The notes below the pieces were generated by a model, which made no database searches, was not told the origin of the DNA, and saw only the letters and a program-made list of their open reading frames with translations. The position numbers were made by a program, and so were the translations under genes. 33,741 nucleotides of DNA. Source: Anaerolineales bacterium UBA3082. GTDB taxonomy: Bacteria > Chloroflexota > Anaerolineae > UBA7937. Shown here piece by piece: positions 13,665 through 22,476 of this stretch (its first letter is position 1; each line of letters begins with the position of its first letter). The stretch lies in contig DFBK01000003.1 of NCBI GenBank assembly GCA_002366595.1, positions 1-33,741 of the forward strand, in the 5' to 3' direction.

Positions 13665-13898
13665 TTCTTGAGGGTATGGAAAGACACCGCCTCGTTTGTC
13701 ATTGTAGGAAAGAAATCGCATCCGCAGTGCGTTTTCCTGCTTTCTGTCCCTATAATTATTCAAATCCTAACCTTTTGTTGAGGAAGTTGTTGATTGTTAG
13801 GGAAATTATCCTGATTTTTCAACCGTATCCAATTCTTATTCGTAGCCTTACTCCTCCCTCCGTGTTATAATCAGATAGCGGATTCAGGGGAGGGGGCT
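13665..13898. promoter_or_regulatory. AT-rich divergent spacer with fabF promoter
   Basis: This 234-base gap is clearly more AT-rich than its surroundings. It holds an extended -10 (TGT then TATAAT, 13863-13871) that would start fabF mRNA near 13878, with no good -35. A second TATAAT lies at 13751-13756. A broken hairpin spans 13706-13738 (AGGAAA/TTTCCT outside, CGCA/TGCG inside). I see no convincing gene. Confidence 0.45.
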
Positions 13899-15155
13899 AT
13901 GAAAAGGGTGAGCAATGGTTCCCGCGTGGTGATCACCGGGATGGGAGCGGTCACGCCGGTAGGCCTTTCGGTGGCCGATTTCTGGGATAGCATAACCGCG
14001 GGGAGGTCAGGGGTGGGGCTTGTCACCCTCTTCGACGCTGAAGGCTACCCGACCAAGATCGCTGGTGAGGTCAAAGGTTTTGACCCCCTGGATTTCATGG
14101 GGTGTAGAGAGGCGAAGCGGATGGCTCGCTTTGGGCAGTTTGCCCTTGCCTCAGTGAGGATGGCCCTTGAGGATGCGGGATTGGACATGGGGCGGGAGGA
14201 TGGGGCCAGGGTGGGGTTGGAGGTAGGGAGCGCTGTGGGTGGGATGGAGATTGTTGAGGAACAGGCCTTGGTCCTGGCCCAGGGGGGACCCCGAAGGGTT
14301 CAGCCGACTGCATTGCCTTCCCTGCTTGTCAATATGGCTCCTTGTCAGATCGCCATTGAGTTAGGGGTAAAGGGGCCGGTCAGCGCCCCCGTGGCCGCTT
14401 GCGCCACAGGGGTGGTGGCTGTGGGGGAGGCCACTCGGCGGCTGCAGCGGGGCGATGTGGAGGTGATGATCGCTGGAGGTACAGAGTCGGTGATGACCCC
14501 CCTGGCTATAGTAGCCTTCAGCAGGATAGGTGCCCTCTCCACGCGGAACGACGAGCCGGAGAGGGCCTGTCGTCCCTTTGATGCGGAGCGAGATGGCACG
14601 GTGATGAGCGAGGGGGCAGCGGTCTTGGTCTTGGAGACTCTAGAGCACGCCATCAAGCGAAGGGCACGTATCTACGCTGAGGTTTTGGGCTTTGGTTTCA
14701 CCGAGGATGCTTACCATATTGCTGCCCCGGATCCCAATGGAGACGGGTCGGCCCAGGCGATGAGCCTAGCCATCCGGGAGGCGGGAATAAACCCCTCTGA
14801 GGTCGATTATATCGCCAGCCATGGCACGGGCACGGTTCTAAACGATGTCTCGGAGACCGAGGCGGTAAAAGCGGTCTTTGGCGAGGGTGCTTATCGTGTG
14901 CCCATCAGTTCCAACAAATCGATGGTAGGTCATATGTTGGGAGCTGCGGGTTCTATCTCTATCATCGCTACGGTGAAGGCCATGGAGGATGGTCTCCTGC
15001 CGCCCACCATAAATCTGGAGACCCCCGATCCAGAATGTGACCTAGATTATGTCCCCAATGTGGCCCGGCCAGCCCGTGTAGATGTGGGGTTGATCAACGC
15101 CTTTGGTTTCGGTGGCCAGAACGGTAGCCTACTGGTCAAGAAGTGGGAAGCCTGA
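13899..15155 (+). CDS. fabF: 3-oxoacyl-ACP synthase II (FabF-type)
   Basis: Condenses malonyl-ACP with acyl-ACP in fatty-acid elongation; cytosolic, thiolase fold. It is 418 residues long, standard for KAS II. The catalytic triad is complete: Cys-168 in VAACATGVVAV, His-308 in ASHGTGTVLND and His-345 in SNKSMVGHMLGAAG. RVVITGMGAVTPVG at the N-terminus and the C-terminal NAFGFGGQNGSLL are typical. ATG 13899 lies behind a purine-rich GGGGAGGGGG. It is not accompanied by fabD, fabG or acpP, so it is an orphan condensing enzyme and could serve either housekeeping synthesis or a side product. Its promoter appears to be the extended -10 at 13863-13871. Confidence 0.92.
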   Translation: MKRVSNGSRVVITGMGAVTPVGLSVADFWDSITAGRSGVGLVTLFDAEGYPTKIAGEVKGFDPLDFMGCREAKRMARFGQFALASVRMALEDAGLDMGREDGARVGLEVGSAVGGMEIVEEQALVLAQGGPRRVQPTALPSLLVNMAPCQIAIELGVKGPVSAPVAACATGVVAVGEATRRLQRGDVEVMIAGGTESVMTPLAIVAFSRIGALSTRNDEPERACRPFDAERDGTVMSEGAAVLVLETLEHAIKRRARIYAEVLGFGFTEDAYHIAAPDPNGDGSAQAMSLAIREAGINPSEVDYIASHGTGTVLNDVSETEAVKAVFGEGAYRVPISSNKSMVGHMLGAAGSISIIATVKAMEDGLLPPTINLETPDPECDLDYVPNVARPARVDVGLINAFGFGGQNGSLLVKKWEA

Positions 15156-15233
15156 TGAGTTAGGGCTGTGCAAAGGTGGCGGCAGCCCCTTTCGAGGTTG
15201 CTCCCTCATGCTTTCTATGATAAACTTCTAGAT

Positions 15234-15911
15234 ATGAGAAAGCCGTTATCCGTATCTCTGCTTTTCTTGCTCCTGTTCGTCCAATCTACTATGCTGTCGC
15301 AGGCAGCGCCTCCCCTTTATCCGCTCCCGCAACAGCCTGCTTGGGAGATCACCTCTCCCGTAGCCAACGCTCGATTGAGAGGAACGATAGAGATCAGGGG
15401 AAGTGCGTATCTAGCAGGCAATTTTTCGCGCTATTATCTAGAATATGCACCAGCCAGTGCGCCAGAGGCTTGGGTGTATATGGACGGGTCCCCTAATGAG
15501 GTAATCGATGGCCTCTTAGGGAGTTGGGATACCACCAGGATCCCGGATGGCTCATATTTTCTGCGTCTCACCGTGGTGAAGCCCGATGGCAACTATGAGC
15601 GCACGCCTCTTCGTCAGGTGGTGGTGGTCAACGCCGAGCCGACCGTTACCCCTACCCCCACCGAGACCCCCACCCCTACGCCTACAGTGGTCCTATTCAC
15701 CCCTACGGTGGTAGTCGTGCAGCCTACAGCGGTTCGTTTCACCCCCACGCCAACGATGGTGGCTACTCGGACCTCCCTGCCGGAAGTGCCGTCCAGTATA
15801 ACTCTCCCTGATATGGGCATCGTCTTCAACTCTGTCCTCTTTGGGGCTTTGGTGGCTGGTGCCCTCTTCGCCTTCATAATCATCGTGAATCTGATAAAGC
15901 GTCTCATCTGA
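15234..15911 (+). CDS. Membrane-anchored surface protein with Ig-like domain and Pro/Thr stalk
   Basis: A 225-residue protein starting at MRKPLSVSLLFLLLFVQS, a Sec signal sequence cut after about residue 24 (SQAAP). A beta-rich domain follows (about 30-135), containing ITSPVANARLRGTIEIRGSA and DGSYFLRLTVVKPDGN, like the Ig-like repeats found in bacterial surface proteins. Then comes a Thr/Pro-rich stalk of about 55 residues, and a C-terminal transmembrane helix (SVLFGALVAGALFAFIIIVNL) with a basic end. It would be anchored in the membrane with the domain outside. ATG 15234 has no strong ribosome site. The frame is open from 15168, but that extension ahead of the signal peptide is unlikely. 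No enzyme motif; structural or adhesive role is a guess. Confidence 0.75.
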   Translation: MRKPLSVSLLFLLLFVQSTMLSQAAPPLYPLPQQPAWEITSPVANARLRGTIEIRGSAYLAGNFSRYYLEYAPASAPEAWVYMDGSPNEVIDGLLGSWDTTRIPDGSYFLRLTVVKPDGNYERTPLRQVVVVNAEPTVTPTPTETPTPTPTVVLFTPTVVVVQPTAVRFTPTPTMVATRTSLPEVPSSITLPDMGIVFNSVLFGALVAGALFAFIIIVNLIKRLI

Positions 15912-15945
15912 CCCTCCTTTGGGGTTAGGAAGATAAGCGATCTTG

Positions 15946-15974
15946 TAGGGGCTGGTCGTCTTGGCTAGCCCCTA
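15946..15974. terminator. Hairpin between the surface protein gene and pth
   Basis: TAGGGGCT (15946-15953) pairs perfectly with AGCCCCTA (15967-15974) around a 13-base loop. No T-run follows, and the pth ribosome site begins at about 15975. It may be a weak terminator or a leader structure of pth. Confidence 0.4.
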
Positions 15975-15990
15975 GAGGTGTTGAGCATAG

Positions 15991-16593
15991 ATGGAGAGGC
16001 TGCGAAGGCTGTTGCGAAGGCCAGAAAAGCCCGATTGGCTCATCGTAGGGTTGGGAAACCCTGGAGAGCGGTACGCCGCTACTCGCCATAACGTGGGCTT
16101 CCAAGCGTTGGATCCTCTAGCGAAGCGTCACCACCTATCTTTCCGGAAGGCGGGGGTGCAAGGCCTTCTGGCTGGAGGGGAGATAGAAGGTCATCAGGTG
16201 GCTCTCTTGAAGCCCCTCACCTATGTGAACAGAAGCGGCGATGTGGTAGCCCATCTATTTTGGGGTTACGGGCTACCCTTGGATCGCCTTCTGATTATCT
16301 ACGACGATCTGGATCTCCCCCTGGGCAGGATCCGGATTCGGGAGCAGGGTAGTGCTGGGGGACATAAGGGGATGGCCTCCATCATCGATCTTCTCGGCCC
16401 GGAGATCCCTCGGCTGCGGGTGGGGATAGGGCGAAAAGAGGAAGCCCCCCAAGAGTACGTTTTGAGCCCTTTCACCGCAGAGGAGCGGGTTATCATGGAA
16501 AAGAGTTACGACCGGATCGCCGATGCCGTAGAATGCATAATTGGGGAGGGACTCTTGAAGGCTATGGAACGGTTTAACCGGGAGGGGAGTTGA
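15991..16593 (+). CDS. pth: Peptidyl-tRNA hydrolase
   Basis: Releases tRNA from peptidyl-tRNA that has dropped off the ribosome; essential cytosolic enzyme. Its 200 residues include a 15-residue basic N-terminal extension ahead of the usual start (DWLIVGLGNPGERYAATRHN). Active-site residues are Asn-23, catalytic His-33, Asn-80 in TYVNRSG and Asp-105 in IYDDLDLPLG. In the GGHNG motif of many Pth enzymes the Asn is Lys here (GGHKG), a change I have noted without judging its effect. The C-terminal YVLSPFTAEE is typical. Start ATG 15991 follows AGAGGTG. Its stop overlaps the mfd start (TTGA), a coupling that matches the common pth-mfd gene order. Confidence 0.94.
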   Translation: MERLRRLLRRPEKPDWLIVGLGNPGERYAATRHNVGFQALDPLAKRHHLSFRKAGVQGLLAGGEIEGHQVALLKPLTYVNRSGDVVAHLFWGYGLPLDRLLIIYDDLDLPLGRIRIREQGSAGGHKGMASIIDLLGPEIPRLRVGIGRKEEAPQEYVLSPFTAEERVIMEKSYDRIADAVECIIGEGLLKAMERFNREGS

Positions 16594-19500
16594 AACTATC
16601 GGGCCTTCTATCTTTGGCCGATAGGTTACCAGGCTATAGCGACTTCTTGCGGGGTTTGGTTGAGGGGAAACCCCTTTCTCCCCTCGCCATCCCTGAGGCG
16701 GCCCGTCCTTATTTCATCGCCGCTTTGAGGCGACATCTGGCGGTTCCCCTTCTGGTAGTGGCCTCTCGGCGAGATCGGGCTCAAGAGATCTACGATCAAC
16801 TTCGAATTTGGTCCCCTGAGCCTGGGGTCTACCTTTTCAGGGAGCCCGATGTTCTCCCTTATGAGAGGATCCCTTGGGATAGGGAGACGGTCCAGGAGCG
16901 GCTGGAGGCTTTGGCCGCAACGGTAAGCGATGTGGGTTGGGATAAGGGTTGTGCTCCCGTTCTCGTAACCACGGCTCGGGGGTTAGCCCAGAAGACGATC
17001 CCGCGACCTACCTTTCTTAAAGGCGTGCGCCGGCTCAGCCTAGGGGAAGAGGGGTCTAGAGAGAGGCTCCTTTCCTCCTGGCTCCGTTTGGCCTACAAGC
17101 CGGTGAGCATCGTTGAGGAGCCGGGAACCTTCAGCGTCCGAGGGGGGATAATCGACATCTTCCCTCCAGGCAGCGTGGAACCGGTGCGGATGGAGTTTTT
17201 GGGGGAGGAGATCGAATCTCTGCGCACCTTCGATCCGGCTACCCAACGCTCAAGGGGCCGCCCCTCCTCGGTTACCATAACCGTGGCCCGAGAGGCCTTG
17301 CCTCAGGATGGCGATCGGCTGCGAGGGTATGACCTTTCTTCCTGCAACCCCCAAGCGGCGGAGGAGTGGAGCGAAGAACTGACTGCCCTCTCCCGGGGCG
17401 AGGTCTTTCCTCGTCTAGAGTTTTATCTCCCCCTTCTTTATGACCAGCCGGGCAGCCTCCTCGATCATCTCCCCCAGGCGCTTATCATCTTAGATGACCC
17501 TTTGGGGATCGAGCGGGCCCTATCTGACTTGGAAGGCGAGATGGAGGGTCTCCGCCAGGCTCTGGAGGCGAGGGGGGAATTGCCAGTCTGGATGGAGTCG
17601 CCCTGCTTCACTAAAGGCGAGATTCAAGAACGCCTATTATGCCCCTCTCTGGAATTTCGCCTTGGGGAAGAGTCGGAACTCGCTTCTTCTTTCGTTCCTT
17701 CCCCTTCCTATGGGGGGCTTCTGGGGGAACTAGTAGTCGATACGTTGGAGCAAAAAAGGCGGGTGGTCTTGGTTTCGCGGCAGGCCCCCCGCTTAGCGGA
17801 GATATATAGCGAGTGGGGAACCTCCTTGGTTCCCAACGAGGGGGTGACAGAAACGCCTCCTCCTGGGGCCTTGGTTCTGGTTCAGGGGGGCTTGAGTCGA
17901 GGCTGGCAGGTTAAGGGCCACTTGGTCCTCCTCACCGATGCCGAGATATTCGGCTGGGCGAAGCCGAAGCCCCGTCGCCTTGCCCGGCCCAGGCCTTGGG
18001 CGAGGGAGAGTTTCTTTGCTGATGTGAAGGAGGGGGACTATGTGGTGCATATCGACCATGGTATCGGTATCTTCAAAGGGCTGGTCACCCTGGCCACCGA
18101 TGGCTTGGAGAGCGAATACCTGTGGGTGGGGTATGCGGCGGGGGATAGCCTCTATATGCCCACCTACCAGGCGGATCGCCTCTCGAGATACGTAGGGGCC
18201 CGGGATAGACCGCCGCGTATCGACCGTCTGGGGGCCGCCGATTGGGCTCGCGTTAAGGCTCGGGCCAAGCGAGCGGTGGAAGATATCGCCCAGGAACTCC
18301 TAGAACTCTATTCCCTCAGAGAGGTGGTGGAAGGCCATGCTTTCTCCCTGGACACCCCTTGGCAAAGGGATCTAGAGGCCTCCTTCCCCTACCTGGAGAC
18401 AGAGGACCAACTGAAGGCCCTGGAGGAGACCAAAGCCGACATGGAGAAGCCAAAGCCCATGGATCGGCTCATCTGCGGCGATGTGGGGTACGGGAAGACG
18501 GAGGTGGCTTTGCGAGCCGCCTTTAAGGCGGTGATGGATGGGAAGCAGGTGGCTATATTGGTACCTACCACCGTCCTAGCCCAGCAGCATTATCAGACCT
18601 TCACTCGTCGCCTACGTCCCTTCCCGGTGGAAGTGGAGATGCTCTCCCGCTTCCGCTCCCCACGGGAGCAGGCGGCCATCCTTCGTCGTCTCCGGGAGGG
18701 GACCCTGGACATCGTCATCGGCACCCACCGCCTTCTCTCTCGGGATGTGGTCTTCCGGGATCTGGGACTACTGATCGTCGACGAGGAACAGCGGTTCGGC
18801 GTGGCTCACAAGGAGCGGCTCAAAGAGATGCGCCATGAGGTCGATGTCTTGACCTTGACCGCTACCCCTATACCCAGGACTCTATATATGTCTTTGACCG
18901 GGGTACGGGATATGAGTACTATCGATACCCCCCCAGAGGAGAGGCTTCCCGTGGTGACCCAGGTCTCCCCCTACGATGAGTCTCTCATCCGGCGGGCTGT
19001 GCTCAGGGAGTTAGATCGAGGGGGACAGATCTATTTTGTTCATAACCGCGTGCGAGGCATTCGCCAGATGGCCAAACGATTGAGCAAAATCGTGCCAGAG
19101 GCTAGCCTAGCCATCGCGCACGGACAGATGGATGAGGGGAAACTGGCTCGCGCCATGCTGGAGTTCGCCGATGGTCAGTATGACATCTTAGTCTGTACCT
19201 CCATCATCGAGAACGGCATAGATATCCCCAACGTAAATACCCTTATCATCAACCGGGCTGATAGGTTTGGGTTGGCCCAACTCTACCAGTTGCGGGGCCG
19301 GGTGGGAAGGAGTTCCTCCCGTGCCTACGCCTATTTTCTATATGACGAAGGGTACCTTAGCGAGGAGGCGAGGCGGAGACTTCAAACTATTCAGGAGGCT
19401 AGCGAGTTGGGTTCGGGGTTCAGGATCGCCCTGAGAGACTTGGAGATCAGGGGGGCGGGGGATATTCTAGGGAGCAGGCAGCATGGACATATCAGCGCGG

Positions 19501-20024
19501 TGGGTTTCGATCTCTACTGTCGGCTTCTGGCCCAGGCGGTGGGGGCCTTCAGGGAGGGGCGAGAGATCGAGGAAGGGGCTTTGGTGCAGAGGAGACTTGA
19601 GCCTTCGACCGCTCCCCTCCTGTGGCCTTCCATAGATCTTCCCTTGGAGGCGCGCCTTCCTGAAAGGTACGTTGAGGATGAGACCCTGCGGCTAGGCCTC
19701 TACCGCCGCTTGGCAGGTCTCACGGCCATCCATGAAGTGGAGGAGATGAGGGAGGAACTTCAGGATCGCTTTGGTTCTCTCCCGAAAGCAGCGGAGAACC
19801 TTCTCTATCTCCTGCGGCTGCGTATCCTGGGCTGGGAAGGGGAAGTAGAAGCCATATCCACCGGTAAGGGCCGGATCATCATTGAGTTGGCCCGGGAGAA
19901 GGAGATGGTTCTCCCCCAAGGAGCGTGGAAACAAGGGAATCAGGTGACGGTGCCTTTCTCGGTCGAGGACGAAGCATGGCCCAAGAGGCTAGAAAACCTC
20001 TTGAAGATACTGGCCGGTGGATAA
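16590..20024 (+). CDS. mfd: Transcription-repair coupling factor
   Basis: ATP-driven translocase that removes RNA polymerase stalled at DNA lesions and recruits UvrA. It has 1144 residues, the normal full length. The order is a UvrB-homology module (LPYERIPWDRETVQERLEAL near 90; EPGTFSVRGGIIDIFPPGSV near 180), the RNA-polymerase-interaction domain (GDYVVHIDHGIGIFKG near 485), and helicase domains. Those carry Walker A GDVGYGKT at 630-637, DEEQ at 731-734, TATPIPRT and QLYQLRGRVGRS. A C-terminal TRCF domain follows (RYVEDETLRLGLYRRLA). The start is TTG at 16590, overlapping the pth stop by four bases, with GGAGGGGA upstream; translation is therefore probably coupled. No frame break seen. Confidence 0.96.
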   Translation: MKLSGLLSLADRLPGYSDFLRGLVEGKPLSPLAIPEAARPYFIAALRRHLAVPLLVVASRRDRAQEIYDQLRIWSPEPGVYLFREPDVLPYERIPWDRETVQERLEALAATVSDVGWDKGCAPVLVTTARGLAQKTIPRPTFLKGVRRLSLGEEGSRERLLSSWLRLAYKPVSIVEEPGTFSVRGGIIDIFPPGSVEPVRMEFLGEEIESLRTFDPATQRSRGRPSSVTITVAREALPQDGDRLRGYDLSSCNPQAAEEWSEELTALSRGEVFPRLEFYLPLLYDQPGSLLDHLPQALIILDDPLGIERALSDLEGEMEGLRQALEARGELPVWMESPCFTKGEIQERLLCPSLEFRLGEESELASSFVPSPSYGGLLGELVVDTLEQKRRVVLVSRQAPRLAEIYSEWGTSLVPNEGVTETPPPGALVLVQGGLSRGWQVKGHLVLLTDAEIFGWAKPKPRRLARPRPWARESFFADVKEGDYVVHIDHGIGIFKGLVTLATDGLESEYLWVGYAAGDSLYMPTYQADRLSRYVGARDRPPRIDRLGAADWARVKARAKRAVEDIAQELLELYSLREVVEGHAFSLDTPWQRDLEASFPYLETEDQLKALEETKADMEKPKPMDRLICGDVGYGKTEVALRAAFKAVMDGKQVAILVPTTVLAQQHYQTFTRRLRPFPVEVEMLSRFRSPREQAAILRRLREGTLDIVIGTHRLLSRDVVFRDLGLLIVDEEQRFGVAHKERLKEMRHEVDVLTLTATPIPRTLYMSLTGVRDMSTIDTPPEERLPVVTQVSPYDESLIRRAVLRELDRGGQIYFVHNRVRGIRQMAKRLSKIVPEASLAIAHGQMDEGKLARAMLEFADGQYDILVCTSIIENGIDIPNVNTLIINRADRFGLAQLYQLRGRVGRSSSRAYAYFLYDEGYLSEEARRRLQTIQEASELGSGFRIALRDLEIRGAGDILGSRQHGHISAVGFDLYCRLLAQAVGAFREGREIEEGALVQRRLEPSTAPLLWPSIDLPLEARLPERYVEDETLRLGLYRRLAGLTAIHEVEEMREELQDRFGSLPKAAENLLYLLRLRILGWEGEVEAISTGKGRIIIELAREKEMVLPQGAWKQGNQVTVPFSVEDEAWPKRLENLLKILAGG

Positions 20025-20047
20025 GTGATAAGCCTTGTGAAGAGTAG

Positions 20048-20617
20048 TCATTTCAGTACGATCTGGTCGCCTTCCATCTTCTCCACGATAGCCAGGGCCT
20101 CGACGGGGACCCCCAAGGGGGCCAGCCGTTCTCGACCGCCCTCAAAAGACTTTTCGATGACCACGCCGATGCCCACTAGTTCCGCCCCTCCTTCTAAGGC
20201 GATGCTGGCTAAGGCTTCGATGGTCTTCCCCGTGGCCAGAAAATCGTCCACGATGAGGATACGATCTTGGGGGCTGATCATCTCGGCGGCTACTATCAGA
20301 TCGGCGGTCCCCCCTGTGGTATGGGAAGAGACTGTGCGCATGTAGATCTCATCGGGCATGGTGATAGATTTGACACGGCGGGCGAAGACCACAGGCGCAT
20401 CAAGAAAGACTCCCGCTTGCACGGCTGGGGCGATGCCCGATATCTCGGCGGTGAGGACCTTGGTGGGGTGGTAGTGCCAGAACCGATCGGCTATCTCCCG
20501 GCCGGCAATCACCATGAGATGGGAATCGATCTGATGGTTCAAGAATGTATTTACCATAAGGATGCCGTCACCCAGGTTCTTTCCTTCCTTCAAAATCTTC
20601 TCTTTCAGTTCCTCCAT
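20048..20617 (-). CDS. xpt: Xanthine phosphoribosyltransferase-like
   Basis: Purine-salvage enzyme converting xanthine and PRPP to XMP in the cytosol. The 189 residues follow the Xpt pattern closely: MEELKEKILKEGKNLGDGIL then FLNHQIDSHLM, a substrate-loop region AEISGIAPAVQAG (57-69), the PRPP-binding loop LIVDDFLATGKT (121-132) and GIGVVIEKSFEGGRERL (149-165). ATG 20617 has GAGGAGG just upstream. It is the last gene of the folC-queD-xpt operon and converges with mfd. In Firmicutes xpt is often under a purine riboswitch; none is visible here. PurR-like regulators share the fold but have an added N-terminal domain that is absent here, so an enzyme is favoured. Confidence 0.87.
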   Translation of the reverse strand: MEELKEKILKEGKNLGDGILMVNTFLNHQIDSHLMVIAGREIADRFWHYHPTKVLTAEISGIAPAVQAGVFLDAPVVFARRVKSITMPDEIYMRTVSSHTTGGTADLIVAAEMISPQDRILIVDDFLATGKTIEALASIALEGGAELVGIGVVIEKSFEGGRERLAPLGVPVEALAIVEKMEGDQIVLK

Positions 20618-20628
20618 TTAGCCTCCTC

Positions 20629-20645
20629 TATATCTGTGAGATATA
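20629..20645. other. 7-bp hairpin between queD and xpt
   Basis: TATATCT (20629-20635) and AGATATA (20639-20645) form a perfect stem around a three-base loop. It fills the gap between the queD stop and the xpt ribosome site. It may tune xpt expression or mRNA processing; no T-run follows. Confidence 0.35.
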
Positions 20646-20646
20646 A

Positions 20647-21006
20647 CTACCTTCGGTAGGTGACCCAGGCGTCCGGCGACTCCCAGACCTCGACCGACTC
20701 CAAGCGGACTTTGAGGCTCTTCTTGAGTTCCTCATAGATGAAACGGGCGATGTTCTCGGAACTGGGGTTGATCTCGTCGAAGGGGGGAGTCTCGTTGAGG
20801 TTGGTATGATCGAGCCGGTCAATGATGGGGTCTAGGTTCTTCTTGAGGGCTGTGAAATCATAGGCCATCCCTAAGTGGTTTAGTTGGCTAGCAGCCACAC
20901 AGGCGACCACCTCGAAGCGATGGCCGTGGAGTTTCTCACATTTTCCCTCGTAGCCGCGCAGACCATGAGCGGCATCGAAATGGCGACGAACAGATACGAG
21001 GTACAT
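20647..21006 (-). CDS. queD: 6-carboxytetrahydropterin synthase / PTPS family
   Basis: Converts dihydroneopterin triphosphate to 6-carboxy-tetrahydropterin in the queuosine/7-deazaguanine pathway, or makes a related pterin. It is 119 residues, typical for QueD. The zinc ligands are His-14, His-27 and His-29 (HFDAAHGLRG and KLHGHRFEV). The catalytic Cys-23 is present in EGKCEKLHGH, and DHTNLNE and the late VEVWESPDAWVTY supply the expected Asp-His and Glu. The Cys favours QueD or PTPS over the PTPS-III folate variant, which uses Glu there. ATG 21006 has AAAGGAG upstream. It lies between folC and xpt, so a folate-side role cannot be excluded. Other queuosine genes (queC, queE, queF) are not in the window. 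Confidence 0.88.
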   Translation of the reverse strand: MYLVSVRRHFDAAHGLRGYEGKCEKLHGHRFEVVACVAASQLNHLGMAYDFTALKKNLDPIIDRLDHTNLNETPPFDEINPSSENIARFIYEELKKSLKVRLESVEVWESPDAWVTYRR

Positions 21007-21030
21007 TTGAACTCCTTTCTTTAATGGTGG

Positions 21031-22404
21031 TTAAGTTTCAGGCAAAGGTGGGTCTCGCTCGAAATCTATCCCCTGGCTTTCCAGCCAGGCGGCTCGTGCC
21101 TCGGCGACGACGTAGAGCGACCCGGTAATGCAGACCAGATCCCGTCCCCGAGCCAGGCCCATGGCTTGCCATAAAGCCTCCTCCGTACTCCGGCAAGGGA
21201 TCGCCTCCCCGCCTCGAGCCCGGACCTTCTCCTTCAAAAGGTCAAGATCGGCAGCCCGAGGGTGTCGAGACTGAGTGACGATCACTTGGTAGGCCAAGGG
21301 GAGGAGTTCCCGAAAGATTCCGTCTATATCCTTATCGGCAGAGAAGCCCAAGATCAAGATGAGGCGTTGGTGGTCGAAATATTCCGGCAGCGCCTTGGCC
21401 AAGGCTTGGGCCGAGTCCACGTTATGGGCTCCGTCTACCACTAGCAGGGGCTCTCTGTTAAGCACCTCCAGCCGACCCGGCCAGGATGTGGTCTTCAACC
21501 CTTCTACTACTTTCTTGGGAGAGAGGGATACCCCTTGCCTCGCCAGTTCGGCCACGGTAGCCACGACGGTGGTAGTGTTCACTAACTGATGGGCTCCCAG
21601 AAAGGGTATGGAAAGGTTGGCGTAGTCTCGGCAGAGGCTTGAAGAGCCCGCATTGGGCTTCTGGTGACAATGCGCGTCGAGTTTTTGCCCCTTCAGATCA
21701 AAGCCCTTCCTCTCCCAGGTCCAATCACGACCTACCAGAGTCAGGGGTGCCTTCCGTTCCCGGCAGGCCCGCTTGATGACCCTTAGAGCCGTGGGTCTCT
21801 GGGGCATAGAGACCACGGGCCTTCCTTCCTTGATTATCCCCGCTTTCTCGAACGCTATCTGGCTCAGCGTGTGGCCCAGGACATCCACATGATCGTATCC
21901 GATGTGGGTGATGACCGCCACCGCTGGGTCAACTACGTTAGTGGTGTCCAGGCGGCCGCCTAGCCCCGTCTCCAAGATAGCCCACTCTATCTTCTCTTGG
22001 GCGAAGTAGGAGAAGGCCAGGGCAGTGGTGATCTCGAAGGTGGTGAGCCCCGAGAGCCGCTCCGCTAGGGGGATCAGCCGCTCCACATGGGCCGCTAGTT
22101 GCTTCTCGGTTATGAGTTGCCCCCCGGTCCGCATACGCTCCCTATAGGTATGGAGGTGGGGGGAGGTGAAGAGACCGGTCTTATACCCCGCGGCCCGCAG
22201 GATGCTCTCTATCATGGCTACGGTGGAGCCTTTGCCTTTGGTCCCCGCGATGTGAACCGCTTTGTATCGCCGGTGGGGTTGGCCTAAGAGTTCCAGCAGG
22301 GCCGTGATGCGCGAGAGATCGAAGCGGCGAGGGCCTTCCAGAGAGGTTCTCTCGTAATCGATGAAACTGTAGATATAGTCTAGAGCCTCTTGATAGGTGA
22401 GCAT
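21031..22404 (-). CDS. folC: Folylpolyglutamate synthase / dihydrofolate synthase
   Basis: Adds glutamate to dihydropteroate and to reduced folates, with ATP, in the cytosol. It is 457 residues; the family usually has 420-450. The P-loop is GTKGKGS at residues 54-60. TTFEITTALAFSYFAQ, ETGLGGRLDTTNVV and ITHIGYDHVDVLGHTLSQIAFEKAGI are conserved Mur-ligase-like core motifs, and WPGRLEV and VDGAHNVDSAQAL mark the C-terminal domain. ATG 22404 has no ribosome site, and the predicted promoter (22416-22444) would start the mRNA only about five bases ahead of it, so it is probably near leaderless. First gene of the operon with queD and xpt. Confidence 0.94.
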   Translation of the reverse strand: MLTYQEALDYIYSFIDYERTSLEGPRRFDLSRITALLELLGQPHRRYKAVHIAGTKGKGSTVAMIESILRAAGYKTGLFTSPHLHTYRERMRTGGQLITEKQLAAHVERLIPLAERLSGLTTFEITTALAFSYFAQEKIEWAILETGLGGRLDTTNVVDPAVAVITHIGYDHVDVLGHTLSQIAFEKAGIIKEGRPVVSMPQRPTALRVIKRACRERKAPLTLVGRDWTWERKGFDLKGQKLDAHCHQKPNAGSSSLCRDYANLSIPFLGAHQLVNTTTVVATVAELARQGVSLSPKKVVEGLKTTSWPGRLEVLNREPLLVVDGAHNVDSAQALAKALPEYFDHQRLILILGFSADKDIDGIFRELLPLAYQVIVTQSRHPRAADLDLLKEKVRARGGEAIPCRSTEEALWQAMGLARGRDLVCITGSLYVVAEARAAWLESQGIDFERDPPLPET

Positions 22405-22415
22405 CTAAACATGCT

Positions 22416-22444
22416 ATTTTAGGGCAACTCCGTCTAAAAGTAAA
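22416..22444 (-). promoter_or_regulatory. Promoter of the folC operon
   Basis: Read on the minus strand, TTTACT (22444-22439), 17 bases, TAAAAT (22421-22416). Matches are four and five of six. The expected start near 22409 is about five bases before the folC ATG, with no room for a Shine-Dalgarno. Its spacer contains the left arm of the 22423-22452 dyad. Confidence 0.5.
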
Positions 22445-22452
22445 GAGTTGCC
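22423..22452. promoter_or_regulatory. Perfect 8-14-8 inverted repeat, candidate operator
   Basis: GGCAACTC (22423-22430) and GAGTTGCC (22445-22452) are exact inverse copies with 14 bases between them; the arm centres are 22 bp, about two helical turns, apart. The left arm lies in the folC promoter spacer, and the right arm overlaps the -35 of the opposite promoter. One dimeric regulator bound here could control both directions. Confidence 0.5.
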
Positions 22453-22476
22453 AGAAGGGCTCTGCCGTGCTATCAT
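22448..22476 (+). promoter_or_regulatory. Promoter of the glycosyltransferase gene
   Basis: TTGCCA (22448-22453), 17 bases, TATCAT (22471-22476); four and five matches to consensus. The start would be near 22483, a few bases before the GTG at 22486, so the message appears leaderless. The -35 overlaps the right arm of the inverted repeat. Confidence 0.5.

Noticed and set aside
13676..13870. 64-residue plus-strand reading frame in the sigma-fabF spacer
   Set aside because: No ribosome site, unlikely composition, and it overlaps the fabF -10 element; a chance frame in AT-rich DNA.
15640..15770. Tandem DNA repeat in the surface-protein gene
   Set aside because: The repetitive CCC-ACC-type DNA simply encodes a Pro/Thr stalk; units are irregular and not a true tandem array.
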